A DNA stretch of 64,000 nucleotides from Methanospirillum hungatei JF-1. Its GTDB lineage: Archaea; Halobacteriota; Methanomicrobia; Methanomicrobiales; Methanospirillaceae. The stretch is from the NCBI RefSeq assembly GCF_000013445.1, contig NC_007796.1, positions 1-64,000 on the forward strand, read 5' to 3'. The translations under genes were made by a program, and so were the position numbers. Shown piece after piece: positions 1 through 9,682 of this stretch. Each line of letters begins with the position of its first letter. Position 1 is the first letter of the stretch. The notes beneath the pieces are model-generated. The model worked only from the letters and a program-made list of their open reading frames with translations. It ran no database searches and was not told where the DNA came from.

Positions 1-504
1 TCACGGCTGCACATACCGTGATAGGAAAGCCCTATCGACCTATATATCCCGAGTTTCCAAAGACCAGTGCCAGGGTTTCAAAGATCCTGGTGAAAAACAT
101 GCATAATCCGGTTTTACGGATGACAGATCCGGATATCCGGTTGAAGATGTGCGTGGTTTTGGTGAAGAAAAAGACGGAGATCCGGTTTGTTTTCCATGAG
201 CGATCATTTCAGTTTCCTGCATTCTTTGGAACATATCACGACAAAGCTCGTGGTACTACGTACTGATTGGAGTGAAACAGGCCCTCTTTCCTGTTTCCAT
301 GCACATATTCATCTGTACATGCCCCCATGAGAATATGTACACTGATATCCGATCAGGACTGAACTGGAGGCTGACTAATAATATCTATCCCTGATGGATA
401 AGCATTTGCATTTCAATTCTGCCATGCATTGCAGAATTACATGTAATATTTTTCGGACGAGAGTGAGAGTGTGAAGAGTACAAAAAAAGTAGAATGATCT
501 CGTA
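1..504. other. No recognisable gene
   Basis: About 500 bases at the window edge. The only open frame of note (18-266, plus strand) gives a basic protein with no family pattern, no good ribosome-binding site and no counterpart in the neighbouring genes, so I do not call it. The stretch carries short inverted words built on CCGGATATCCGG near 130-140. It also contains the 3' flank of the TPR gene. Confidence 0.4.
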
Positions 505-891
505 CTATACCCGGTACCGGGGGGAAGGAGCACTCATGGCAAGGGAGATCCCTTTTTGAATGCATGAAAGCCCCTCTTCCTGGTACCCGGTCTTTCGAAG
601 AGTCATTCCTTTATTGTACCAAACTTCTGCATTGTTCGGATCAGATTCGAGTGCCTTATCATACCAGACCAGTGCATCTGCATGGTTTCCCATATGATCC
701 AGGCAATCTGCAACCTTTTGAAATGCCCGCCCATTATTCGGCTCTTTTTCAATAATCTCTTTGTAAAGCCTGATTGCGATCTCATACTCACCCCTTATCT
801 GACATTCATCAGCAGCACAAAAAACTGATTCAATCAAGGGATCGATTGTCGCATACATTCGTTCAAAAGCTGACGTTCCCTCTGTTGACAT
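505..891 (-). CDS. Small tetratricopeptide-repeat (TPR) protein
   Basis: A 128-residue protein with two clear TPR units, roughly residues 35-68 (GEYEIAIRLYKEIIEKEPNN) and 69-102 (GNHADALVWYDKALESDPNN), followed by a partial third (WYNKGMTLRKTGYQEEG). TPR units stack into a helical scaffold that binds other proteins; no catalytic motif is present and no signal peptide or membrane segment is seen. The ATG at 891 is preceded by AGGAT at a suitable distance. It stands alone beside a CheW gene and a kinase operon, so a scaffolding role in signalling is possible but is only inference. The partner is unknown. Confidence 0.8.
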   Translation of the reverse strand: MSTEGTSAFERMYATIDPLIESVFCAADECQIRGEYEIAIRLYKEIIEKEPNNGRAFQKVADCLDHMGNHADALVWYDKALESDPNNAEVWYNKGMTLRKTGYQEEGLSCIQKGISLAMSAPSPRYRV

Positions 892-1256
892 GTGTATCCT
901 GTCCTAAAAACAAAGACCGGTAAAAATACCCCAAGACGCTCGTCACACACACATTTAAGACTCCCTTTTACCTTTCCCGGTCTTTGGCCTGCAACCAGAA
1001 TATTCAGATGATACATATCAGATCCATACGGCGATTCTCTTGTCCGGTAAAGAACTGACCTATGCATTGAATGTTCATCATTTATGGGATAGTACTTGAG
1101 GTAATTTCCATTTAGAGAGTATATTGATAAGGATATGCCATTCAGATATGCACGTCAGTAATGCCATGCAATAAAACAAAAACAGGGAATTATGATAGGC
1201 AAATAAAAATTTCCCCCACATAAAAGGATATTTACGAGGGAGATCCGGACACGGGA
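892..1256. other. Intergenic, no gene seen
   Basis: A gap of 365 bases between the TPR gene and cheW, both on the minus strand. Short open frames overlap it but have no family pattern. It should hold the TPR gene promoter; an A/T-rich word (cttaaatg on the minus strand near 952) is a weak TATA candidate. CheW transcription terminates into this gap. Confidence 0.35.
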
Positions 1257-1826
1257 TCAGAGCTCAGCGGCGATTTTTTCGATCATGGTCCTGATATCAA
1301 GCCAGACAACCAGTCCGCTTTTATCCTTCTCACCGGTTGTTTTTGTCTTCTTCCTGATGACACCCAGAATGTCCCGGTGAGTCTTCTGCGATGATGTATT
1401 CTCCTTGTCGATATCTTCATTGCCATAAGTTGTAACAGAGAAGACATCATCCACGAGGATGCCGATTGGCTTTTCTGTTATCGAACGATCAAGCACGATG
1501 ATCCGGGATTTTTTCTTCCCCGATGATTCGGTGGTGATATGCATGAGATCTTTCAGGTCAATGATGGTGGTTATCATTCCCCGAAGGTCTATGATACCCT
1601 TTAGATAAGGAGGGGTGTTTGGGAGCGGAGTTACTTCGGTCTGGGTGATCACCTCCCTGGTATCAAAGAGATCAATTGCAAAGAGTTCATTACCAAGGAT
1701 GAATTCAACGACCTGGATGGTCCCTGCCCCCTTTGTCCTGATCCGTGACGTTGTCTGAACGGGAGCCTGTATTGCAGGTCCTTCCTCATCAAAGGCTGCC
1801 TGGGCCTCAACACTATAGGTTGCCAT
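1257..1826 (-). CDS. cheW: CheW-family chemotaxis coupling protein
   Basis: CheW couples chemoreceptors to the CheA kinase in the cytoplasmic array. After a poorly conserved 45-residue leader the CheW fold begins at QVVEFILGNELFAIDLFDTREV and runs through TPLPNTPPYLKGIIDLRG and TTIIDLK, the family hallmarks, then a lid region ending in WLDI. I start at ATG 1826 (189 residues) because AGGAGAGG lies just upstream; a longer frame reaches 1859. Compared with the other CheW in the window (11176-11685) it has a longer N terminus and the same core. It is not in an operon with a receptor. No CheA gene is in the window, so its array partners lie elsewhere. Confidence 0.92.
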   Translation of the reverse strand: MATYSVEAQAAFDEEGPAIQAPVQTTSRIRTKGAGTIQVVEFILGNELFAIDLFDTREVITQTEVTPLPNTPPYLKGIIDLRGMITTIIDLKDLMHITTESSGKKKSRIIVLDRSITEKPIGILVDDVFSVTTYGNEDIDKENTSSQKTHRDILGVIRKKTKTTGEKDKSGLVVWLDIRTMIEKIAAEL

Positions 1827-2055
1827 GATATATCCTCTCCTGATACTTGGTTTATTCATTCATAAACTTACCCCTGTCGGTTGGCATACAGGGAAAATGG
1901 ACATACCAGAGGCAGGTAAATAAATCCTGAATCAACCGGATTTAAGTAATCAGGCCGCAATTGAAGCGACCTCACAGGATTATACAGTGCACTACGAAAA
2001 TTCCTTATTATAACAGGACATAAACCTCATCAATTATCCCACGGTCACGAAATAT

Positions 2056-5000
2056 ATGCATACCTCCTCACGCACCTCATCAGATATTTTAAAAATACTC
2101 CTTGTTGATGACGAGGATGTGGTTCTGCATGCTACCCGTGAGTATCTGAAGACATGTTTCTCTTTTGATGTTGATATTGCAGTATCAGGATCCTCCGCCC
2201 TTGCCAGACTTTCAGAAAACGAGTACGATGCCATCATTGCTGATTATGAGATGGAATCTATGAGCGGACTGGATCTCCTCAAGGCTATCAGGGAACGCGG
2301 GGATGATACCCCATTTATTATCTTCACCGGAAAGGGGAGGGAGGAGGTTGTTATTGAGGCATTTGAACGCGGTGCAGACGGTTATGTTCAGAAAGGCGGT
2401 GAAATTCGATCCCAGTTTGCAGAACTGGCCCAAAAGGTGAGAACCGCAGTATGCAGTACACGATCGGCACGAGCAGTTCATGAACAGGATACCAGACACC
2501 GGATACTCTTTGAAACGATGGGGCAGGGAGTGATATACCAGGACAGGGACGGTACAATCATCGAAGCAAACCCTGCAGCAGAAAGAATCCTTGGGATCCC
2601 TCTGGATCAACTTACCGGAAAGCGATGGGATGAGTTATCCCTACACATGATTCAGGAAGACAACTCTCCGTTTCCGGTAGAGAAGCAGCCATCAACACAG
2701 GCCCTGCACACGGGAAAGGTGATTGCCGATACCATTATGGGTATCTGCCATTCGGATGATGATGAATGCCGATGGATTCACGTGGATGCCACACCCCTGT
2801 TTCGGAATGGAGATGAGAAACCCTTTCAAGTTTATTCGATATTATCAGACATTACCGGACTTCGGGCAATAAAAGAACAGGTTACCCTCCATGCAGAGCG
2901 GATATCAGCCTTCCTTGAACTGAACCGGTTGAATGCTCCATCACGTGCAGAGCTTCTGGATTATGCAATAAATGCATGTCTGAAGATTACTCAGAGTCAG
3001 TTCTCATTTATTGGTCTTGTTAATCCTGATGAGACCGAAGTCACCATCCATGCCTGGTCACCTTCGGTTATAGAGACTTGCAGGGTACAGGAACAGAAGA
3101 AGAATTTCCAGGTTGCGGATTCAGGAATCTGGGGGGATGTGCTGAGAACGCGAAAGCCTCTTATCCTGAATTCATTTCAGGACCTAGACTCCGGTAAAAA
3201 AAGATTTGTAAAAGGCCATGTTCCTATCACCAGGTTTTTGGAGGTTCCGGTTTTTGACGGGGATAGGATCGTTGCTCTTCTGGCGGTAGCAAATAAAACC
3301 CGTCCATATAATGAGGACGACAGTCAGGCACTCATTGCCTTTGGAAATGAATTATGGGGGATTATACATCAAAGAGAGACCAGGGAGGCTTTATTTCTTA
3401 AGAATTATGCAATTGAATCATCGATGAACGGGATTGCTATCGCAGACCTCTCAGGAATACTGACTTATGTAAACCCTGCTTTTTTGTCAATCTGGAATTA
3501 TCATCATCGAGATGAGGTGATCGGAAAGAGTGCGATTACATTCTGGAAGAACCATGACCAGGCTGCAGAAGTTATCGAGGCAATCAAAACTGCAAAACAA
3601 TGGCAGGGAGAGATGGAAGCTGAACGGACAGATGGTTCTCATGCGATCCTCTTAGTTTCAGCCCATTCCATACTGGATGAATCAGGCACCCCTCAGGCCA
3701 TTATGGCATCTTTCATTGATATTACTGATAAAAAAATGGCAGAACAGGAACTCATTCAGGCAAATAATATCATTGAGGGTATGCTTAATGGCATCCATGA
3801 TATCGTGGGCCTGCAGCTTCCTAACCATTCGGTTGTCAGGTATAATAAAGCAGGGTATGAGGCTCTTGGTCTATCCGCTTCTGAAGTTGTGGGAAAGAAA
3901 TGCTATGAACTCATCGGCAGGGATACCCCCTGTGTTCCTTGTGCGACCAGTGAAGCTATTGCACGAGGACAGTTATATACAATTCAGAGATATAGCCCTG
4001 AAATTGGAAAGTTCCTTGAATGCACCAGTAATCCTATCCTCAACGATCAGGGAAAGCCAGAGCTTATTGTTGAACTCCTTCATGATATCACCAGTCAGAA
4101 AAAGGCTGAAGAGGCACTCAGGGAGAGTGAGGAACGGTTTCGCCAGCTCTTCAACAATGCATCAGATGCCATTTTCCTCCATGAACTGCATGATGATAAC
4201 TCCCATGGGCGATTCATTGAGGTCAATGATGCAGCTTGCAGGGCTCTTGGGTATTCACATGAGGAACTCCTTGAGAAAGCGGTGTTTGATATTAATACCC
4301 TATCTGACAAAGAGGCTGCTCCGGATATCACCAGGCAGCTTATCAGTGAAGGACATGCCTTATTTGAAGGCACCCATGTCAGGAAAGACGGCTCTATCTT
4401 TCCGGTCGAGGTTTCAGCACATCTCTTCGAGCTTCATGGATCACGGGTGGTCCTTTCCATCTGCCGGGATATCACTGAACGGAAACGGAGCGAAAAGTCA
4501 ATAATCGAAGCGAACCGGAAACTTCAGCTTCTATCCAGTATCACCAGACACGATATCTTAAATTCACTTGGGGGTCTTCTCCTCTTCCTTGATAGTATTC
4601 CACGATCAGATCTCTCGCCTGTTGTCAGAGAAAACCTCCACCGGATTGAGGCATACGCACTGACTATTCAAAAACAGATCAAATTTACCCATGATTATCA
4701 GGTTCTGGGACTGCAAAAGGCAATCTGGCAGGATCTTTCCCGCTGTTTTCAGAAAGCATCCGATCAATTTGATACAGGGAGGATAACGGTTGAAGAACAT
4801 CTGTCAGGGATAGAGATCTTTGCTGATCCCATGCTGGAGAAGGTCATATACAACCTGATTGATAACGCCCTTCGGTATGGTGGCGCCAAGCTCTCGAAGA
4901 TATTCGGATATTACCGAACGGACGGTGAAGATCTGATATGGATTATTGAGGATGACGGAGCGGGTGTTGCCCCGGAGATGAAAGATCAGATCATGGAGAG

Positions 5001-5175
5001 AGGCGTCGGGTGTAATACCGGATTCGGACTCTTTCTTTCAGCAGAGATCCTCTCCATCACCGGCATGACCATCACCGAAACCGGCACAGATGGGGAGGGG
5101 GCCAGATTTGAGATCCGAGTTCCAAAAGGGATGTTCCGTCTTGGAACAGATCAGAGACCGGAGGAGAGAGGATGA
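2056..5175 (+). CDS. Hybrid sensor histidine kinase: receiver-PAS-GAF-PAS x3-kinase
   Basis: A 1039-residue soluble sensor kinase. Order: an N-terminal receiver domain (residues 10-125; acidic pair D18/D19, phospho-acceptor D63, T91, K113), PAS (about 135-270), GAF (about 290-430), three further PAS domains (about 440-815), a dimerisation/phosphoacceptor helix with RHDILNS (H832) and a HATPase_c domain with the N box near N937, DDGAG at about 966 and GFGLFL. The third PAS (565-690) carries cysteines in the pattern CYELIGRDTPCVPC, a possible metal or redox site. There are no membrane segments, so the signal is cytoplasmic. The receiver sits at the N terminus, upstream of the sensors. The stop overlaps the next kinase by 4 bases (ATGA), so the two are translationally coupled. 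Confidence 0.93.
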   Translation: MHTSSRTSSDILKILLVDDEDVVLHATREYLKTCFSFDVDIAVSGSSALARLSENEYDAIIADYEMESMSGLDLLKAIRERGDDTPFIIFTGKGREEVVIEAFERGADGYVQKGGEIRSQFAELAQKVRTAVCSTRSARAVHEQDTRHRILFETMGQGVIYQDRDGTIIEANPAAERILGIPLDQLTGKRWDELSLHMIQEDNSPFPVEKQPSTQALHTGKVIADTIMGICHSDDDECRWIHVDATPLFRNGDEKPFQVYSILSDITGLRAIKEQVTLHAERISAFLELNRLNAPSRAELLDYAINACLKITQSQFSFIGLVNPDETEVTIHAWSPSVIETCRVQEQKKNFQVADSGIWGDVLRTRKPLILNSFQDLDSGKKRFVKGHVPITRFLEVPVFDGDRIVALLAVANKTRPYNEDDSQALIAFGNELWGIIHQRETREALFLKNYAIESSMNGIAIADLSGILTYVNPAFLSIWNYHHRDEVIGKSAITFWKNHDQAAEVIEAIKTAKQWQGEMEAERTDGSHAILLVSAHSILDESGTPQAIMASFIDITDKKMAEQELIQANNIIEGMLNGIHDIVGLQLPNHSVVRYNKAGYEALGLSASEVVGKKCYELIGRDTPCVPCATSEAIARGQLYTIQRYSPEIGKFLECTSNPILNDQGKPELIVELLHDITSQKKAEEALRESEERFRQLFNNASDAIFLHELHDDNSHGRFIEVNDAACRALGYSHEELLEKAVFDINTLSDKEAAPDITRQLISEGHALFEGTHVRKDGSIFPVEVSAHLFELHGSRVVLSICRDITERKRSEKSIIEANRKLQLLSSITRHDILNSLGGLLLFLDSIPRSDLSPVVRENLHRIEAYALTIQKQIKFTHDYQVLGLQKAIWQDLSRCFQKASDQFDTGRITVEEHLSGIEIFADPMLEKVIYNLIDNALRYGGAKLSKIFGYYRTDGEDLIWIIEDDGAGVAPEMKDQIMERGVGCNTGFGLFLSAEILSITGMTITETGTDGEGARFEIRVPKGMFRLGTDQRPEERG

Positions 5176-8100
5176 CTGATCCTGGGTCAGACCAATCGAT
5201 TCCTGGATTTGAGGAGATACCCTATGAGGCTTTTTTTTCAAACGCACCAATAGGTATCTTTGTTGCCGACGACCAGGGCAGATATCTCTTTGTGAATGAT
5301 GCTGCCTGCACCATGACCGGGTATACCAGAGATGAGCTCATCGGAAAAAACCTCATACAGTTCGTCTACCCTGATGACCGGGAATTTGCATATAGACACT
5401 TCGCACAGGTCAAGGAGACCGGATCTGCGGTAGGAGACTGCCGGTATGTTACGAAGTCTAAAGAGATCAGATACTGGGAAGTAAAGGCAGTCAGAATTTC
5501 TGATACCTGTTATATCGGATATACCTCGGATATTACCGATAAAAAACGATCAGAGCATGAAATTGTACGGAAGAATGAGGAACTTCAGGCAACTTTTGAA
5601 GAACTTTCATCAACCGAAGAGGAGCTGAAGCAGCAACTTGAAGAGATCCTCTCGGCACAGGCAGAGATTGAAGAACGTGAGCAAAAATATCGCCTTTTAT
5701 TCAACACCAGCGAAGCAGGTATTGCTCTGCATGAAATTATCTGGAACGAAGAAGATGTTCCGGTTGATTACCGGTTCCTTGAAATAAACCCGGCATTTGA
5801 GAAGATTACCGGACTTTCAGCCAAAGATATCATCGGAAAGCGGGTAACTGAAGTCCTGCCCGGTGTGGAGTCATATTGGATTGAAACATACGGAAAAGTA
5901 GCACGTACCGGAAAGACAGTGCATTTCGAGAATTTCAGTCATGAACTCGGAAAATATTACGAGGTCACTGCATACTCCCCGGTCAAGGGCCAGTTTGCAA
6001 CTCTGATTCAGGATGTAACCGAGCGGAAGAAACAGGAGATACAGCTCAAAGAGACGAACAGCTTTCTTGAAAATCTTATTAATCATGCAAATGTGCCCAT
6101 TATTGTCTGGGATCCCTCATTCACCATTACGCGAATAAATCACGCATTCGAACTTCTTATTGGGAAACCTGCAAATGAGATCGTGGGAAAAAAGCTCGAG
6201 ACCCTCTTCCCTCCTGATGAGGCAGAACGCTCGATGCGGCTCATCCAGACAACCCTTGAAGGGGTCAGGTGGGAGACCGCAGAAATTCCTCTTTTAAATA
6301 AAGATGGTGAGATAAAGACAGTCCTGTGGAACTCGGCAACCATTTATGATCCTGATGGGATGACACCCCGTGCAACTATCGCTCAGGGCAGGGATATTAC
6401 CGCAGAACGGCAGCTAGAGCGGGAAAAAGATGAGGCTGCTGCCCAGATACAGGAAAATATTGCAAAACTGGCCATACTCAATGACGGTATCAGAAATCCC
6501 CTCACCATCATCGCAACATTCACTGAAATGGCTGCGGATACACAGACTGCAGACCTCATTCTTGCAGAGATAAGCAGGATAGATGAGATGGTAAATAGTC
6601 TTGACCGGGAGTGGATAAAATCAGAAAAGATTCTGAACTTCCTGAAGAAGCATGATTTCGAAAAGACCGGATTTGACATCAACAAATACCCGGATGTATT
6701 ACCAGATATCCATCAGAACGGTGAAAAATCGGGTTTTAGCCCATCCGGCAGATATGAACTCTTTATCGAAGAGCTCCAGGCACAACTCTATACCATCTTG
6801 GACAGTATTGATGCCCTGATTTATGTAGCAGATATGGAGACGTATGAAATCCTCTACCTGAATAAACAGGGTCGTTATATATTTGGAAATATCCTGGGCC
6901 AGAAATGTTACACCTATTTCCAGAATAATGCAGATGGTCCCTGCCAGTTCTGCACAAACCATCTCCTCGTTGATGAAAAAGGGCCAACAGGTGTGTACCG
7001 GTGGGAATATTATAATACCAGAACCGGAAGGTGGTTTGACTGCCGGGACCGGGCTATCAGGTGGACGGACGGAAGACTTGTGCGACTGGAAATTGCTACA
7101 GACATAACAGAGAAGAAGCACAAAGAAGAAGAGATCAAAGAAAGTGAGGAACGATTCAGGACTCTTGTCAATGCAATACAGGAGACAATGTCTGTCATTG
7201 ACCGGGACGGGACATTCATCTATGCAAATGCCACCGCAGCAAGGAATCTTTCAGGTAAGGATCCATCGTTTGTAATCGGAAAGAACATCAGGGATTTTGT
7301 ATCTGAAGAGAAAGCAGAAGAGTTGATTCAGAATTACCGGACAACCATTGATACCGGCATTCCGTTTGCCGGTGAGGTTCCGGTAATGATGCAGGGGGAG
7401 CTCAAATACTTTTATAACCGGCTGATTCCTTTCAGGTTTTCCCAGGATGACGAGCAGGCAGTGCTCTCCCTTTCCCTGGATATTACGAAGCAGCATGCAA
7501 TCAGGGAAGAGCTGACTCTTCGGGAGGAGCAGTACCGGAGAATAGTTGATACTGCACAAGAGGGCATCTGGCAGATGGATCGACAGAAGAATACGGTATA
7601 TGTAAATCCACGGATGGCAGAGATGCTCGGGTTTACTCCTGAAGAGATGCTGGGGAAAAATGTCACATCATTTATGCCACCAGAGGAACTTGATCATCAT
7701 GCACAAAGGATGATCCACCGGATGCATGGAGAGAATGAGCGGTATGAACAGGAGTTTGTGAAAAAGGATGGATCCCGGATCTGGCTGCATGTATCAGCAA
7801 CCGCTCTGGTAAATGCAGATGGAACGTTCAACGGCTCTTTTGCGATGCTTACCGACATTACCGAACAAAAGAGGGCAGAAAAGGCACTTATTGAGAGTGA
7901 AACCAGGTTTTATGAACTCTTCAATAATCTGCCTGTTGCAGTAGCCATTTATCGGCCGGTAGATAACGGAACTGATTTCATCTTTACAGACTTTAATCGT
8001 GCAGGTGAACAGATTGAGAAAATAGAAAGAACAGACATTATTGGGAGAAGTGTTCTGGAAGTATTCCCCGGGGTCAGGGATTTTGGTCTTTTTGAGGTTT

Positions 8101-9371
8101 TTCAGCGAGTATACGAGACTGGAATCCCTGAAAAATTTCCGATCTCATTTTACAAGGACAACCGGGTGACCGGATGGAGGGAAAATTATGTCTACAAACT
8201 TCCATCAGGAGAGATGGTCGCAATTTATGAAGATATGACGGAGCGAAAACAGGCAGAACATGAACTGTTCGTTCTCTCCCGTTCACTATCAGAAGCGATG
8301 AAGATTGCAAAAATGGCAGCATGGGAGTATGATCTGAAGACCGGGATGTTTACTTTTAATGACTTGTTTTATTCCATGCTCAAGATAACGGCTGCAGAGG
8401 CTGGTGGTTACCAGATGTCAGCTGATGAGTTTGCAGATAGGTTCATCGTCCCGGCATATGCCAGTCAGGTACGTGAGATAATACAAAAGGCAGCAGAATC
8501 ATCTGATCCCGAATTCGAGATGATAATCGAGGGAGAGCTACGCCGTCCGGATAACAGCACCTTCTGGGTGACCACCTGGCTGAAGACTGACCGGGATGAT
8601 GCAGGAGAGATTACCAGGCTCTTCGGGGTCAACCAGGATATTACCGAACGGAAGGAGATGGAGACTAAACTGAAAGACTCCACACAGAAGTTACTGCTCC
8701 TCACCCAGATCAACCGACATGACATCTTTAATGAGCTGACGGCAATGCATCTCATGCATGACCTTGCCCTTGATACCAACGACCTTACGGAGATCTACTC
8801 ACTTATCAAGAGATCTGAGGAAGGACTGCGAAGGATTGAGAGAGTATTACAGTTTACCAAGGAGTACGATAATTTTGCCTCCTCACAGAGTTTGTGGATG
8901 GTCCTCCACCGGATCATAGACTCGATTCGGGAAGAAGTTGCGGCAGGGGATATCCTTTTTGAAAATTCTGTTCCGGAGAACATTGAGGTTTTTACAGATC
9001 CGATGATTCAAAAAGTTTTCAAGGCCCTGTATGAAAATGCTATTCGACATGGACAGAACCTGACAAAAGTCTGGTTTTACACCCAGGAGCGTGAGGGAGG
9101 TCTGATAATTTACTGCGAAGATGACGGTGTAGGAATTCCGGATGTAGAGAAAGATGCAATTTTCAGATATGGCCATGGAAAACATACGGGAATAGGTCTC
9201 TTTCTTGCGAGGGAGATGCTTTCGATAAACAGCCTGACCATATGCGAATCTGGAATGGAAACAAAGGGGTCCAGATTTGAAATACATATCCCTAAGGGGA
9301 AATGGAGATATAGAAGAAGTACCTCCGATACCACTACAAATTCAGACAGAAGAGAGCATACAGGAGAATAG
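5172..9371 (+). CDS. Giant multi-PAS sensor histidine kinase
   Basis: A 1399-residue cytoplasmic kinase with about eight PAS domains. Three PAS domains and a coiled coil (about 135-170) fill residues 15-415. A degenerate acceptor-helix segment follows (about 425-505, core LNDGIRNPL), then five more PAS domains (about 535-1165), the true acceptor helix with NRHDIFNE (H1183) and a C-terminal HATPase_c (NAIRHG, EDDGVGIPD, TGIGLFLA). The PAS at about 535-650 has CYTYFQNNADGPCQFC, again a cysteine set. The first 500 residues resemble the whole 412-residue PAS protein at 9683-10921, so this looks like a fusion of that architecture to a second kinase. GGAGAGAGG precedes the ATG, which overlaps the upstream kinase stop. 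The last about 15 residues lie antisense to an ATPase remnant. Confidence 0.92.
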   Translation: MTDPGSDQSIPGFEEIPYEAFFSNAPIGIFVADDQGRYLFVNDAACTMTGYTRDELIGKNLIQFVYPDDREFAYRHFAQVKETGSAVGDCRYVTKSKEIRYWEVKAVRISDTCYIGYTSDITDKKRSEHEIVRKNEELQATFEELSSTEEELKQQLEEILSAQAEIEEREQKYRLLFNTSEAGIALHEIIWNEEDVPVDYRFLEINPAFEKITGLSAKDIIGKRVTEVLPGVESYWIETYGKVARTGKTVHFENFSHELGKYYEVTAYSPVKGQFATLIQDVTERKKQEIQLKETNSFLENLINHANVPIIVWDPSFTITRINHAFELLIGKPANEIVGKKLETLFPPDEAERSMRLIQTTLEGVRWETAEIPLLNKDGEIKTVLWNSATIYDPDGMTPRATIAQGRDITAERQLEREKDEAAAQIQENIAKLAILNDGIRNPLTIIATFTEMAADTQTADLILAEISRIDEMVNSLDREWIKSEKILNFLKKHDFEKTGFDINKYPDVLPDIHQNGEKSGFSPSGRYELFIEELQAQLYTILDSIDALIYVADMETYEILYLNKQGRYIFGNILGQKCYTYFQNNADGPCQFCTNHLLVDEKGPTGVYRWEYYNTRTGRWFDCRDRAIRWTDGRLVRLEIATDITEKKHKEEEIKESEERFRTLVNAIQETMSVIDRDGTFIYANATAARNLSGKDPSFVIGKNIRDFVSEEKAEELIQNYRTTIDTGIPFAGEVPVMMQGELKYFYNRLIPFRFSQDDEQAVLSLSLDITKQHAIREELTLREEQYRRIVDTAQEGIWQMDRQKNTVYVNPRMAEMLGFTPEEMLGKNVTSFMPPEELDHHAQRMIHRMHGENERYEQEFVKKDGSRIWLHVSATALVNADGTFNGSFAMLTDITEQKRAEKALIESETRFYELFNNLPVAVAIYRPVDNGTDFIFTDFNRAGEQIEKIERTDIIGRSVLEVFPGVRDFGLFEVFQRVYETGIPEKFPISFYKDNRVTGWRENYVYKLPSGEMVAIYEDMTERKQAEHELFVLSRSLSEAMKIAKMAAWEYDLKTGMFTFNDLFYSMLKITAAEAGGYQMSADEFADRFIVPAYASQVREIIQKAAESSDPEFEMIIEGELRRPDNSTFWVTTWLKTDRDDAGEITRLFGVNQDITERKEMETKLKDSTQKLLLLTQINRHDIFNELTAMHLMHDLALDTNDLTEIYSLIKRSEEGLRRIERVLQFTKEYDNFASSQSLWMVLHRIIDSIREEVAAGDILFENSVPENIEVFTDPMIQKVFKALYENAIRHGQNLTKVWFYTQEREGGLIIYCEDDGVGIPDVEKDAIFRYGHGKHTGIGLFLAREMLSINSLTICESGMETKGSRFEIHIPKGKWRYRRSTSDTTTNSDRREHTGE

Positions 9372-9582
9372 AACGTATCGATGAATCTGATCCGAAATTT
9401 TTCGTTGAAACACGAATCGCATAGGGAGGATTATACAATTCGACGTATCGCATCAGACTTTTCGATCGTATGGTATCAGAATAGAATATTCATCCAACCT
9501 GCCGTGCTCTCTGAATAATTATAGGCTTTCTCCGGGGATCAGCTTTCCATGCATCCAGACAGGGGATGATTTTACGTTCCAT
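9334..9582 (-). pseudogene. Internally deleted remnant of a DUF4143-type AAA ATPase
   Basis: From ATG 9582 the minus strand encodes 30 residues beginning MERKIIPCLDAWK and ending KPIIIQRARQVG, the N terminus and first half of the Walker A loop of AAA/DUF4143 proteins. A TGA follows at 9490-9492. In the same frame, a C-terminal piece (SLMRYVELYNPPYAIR, VSTKNFG, then SILLYALFCL) continues to TAG 9334-9336. This matches the usual end of the same family, which normally has about 400 residues, so roughly 330 residues are missing between the pieces. The remnant overlaps the 3' end of the upstream kinase on the opposite strand. Family assignment is from memory of motif layout. Confidence 0.7.
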
Positions 9583-9682
9583 TTTCTGTACGAATGGTAC
9601 ACTTTTTGGATCATAAAAGTGTTGCAAAAGTACACTTTTCTGAACGTTCGCTCAAAAAAAGTCCTTCAATATCTCTGGGGGT

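Noticed and set aside
18-266. 82-residue plus-strand open frame at the left edge
   Set aside because: No family pattern, no ribosome-binding site, basic composition and no context; likely chance.
834-1067. 77-residue minus-strand frame upstream of the TPR gene
   Set aside because: Overlaps the supported TPR start and shows no recognisable protein features.
3677-4504. 275-residue plus-strand frame inside the first PAS kinase
   Set aside because: Off-frame shadow of a well-supported kinase gene; composition is not protein-like.
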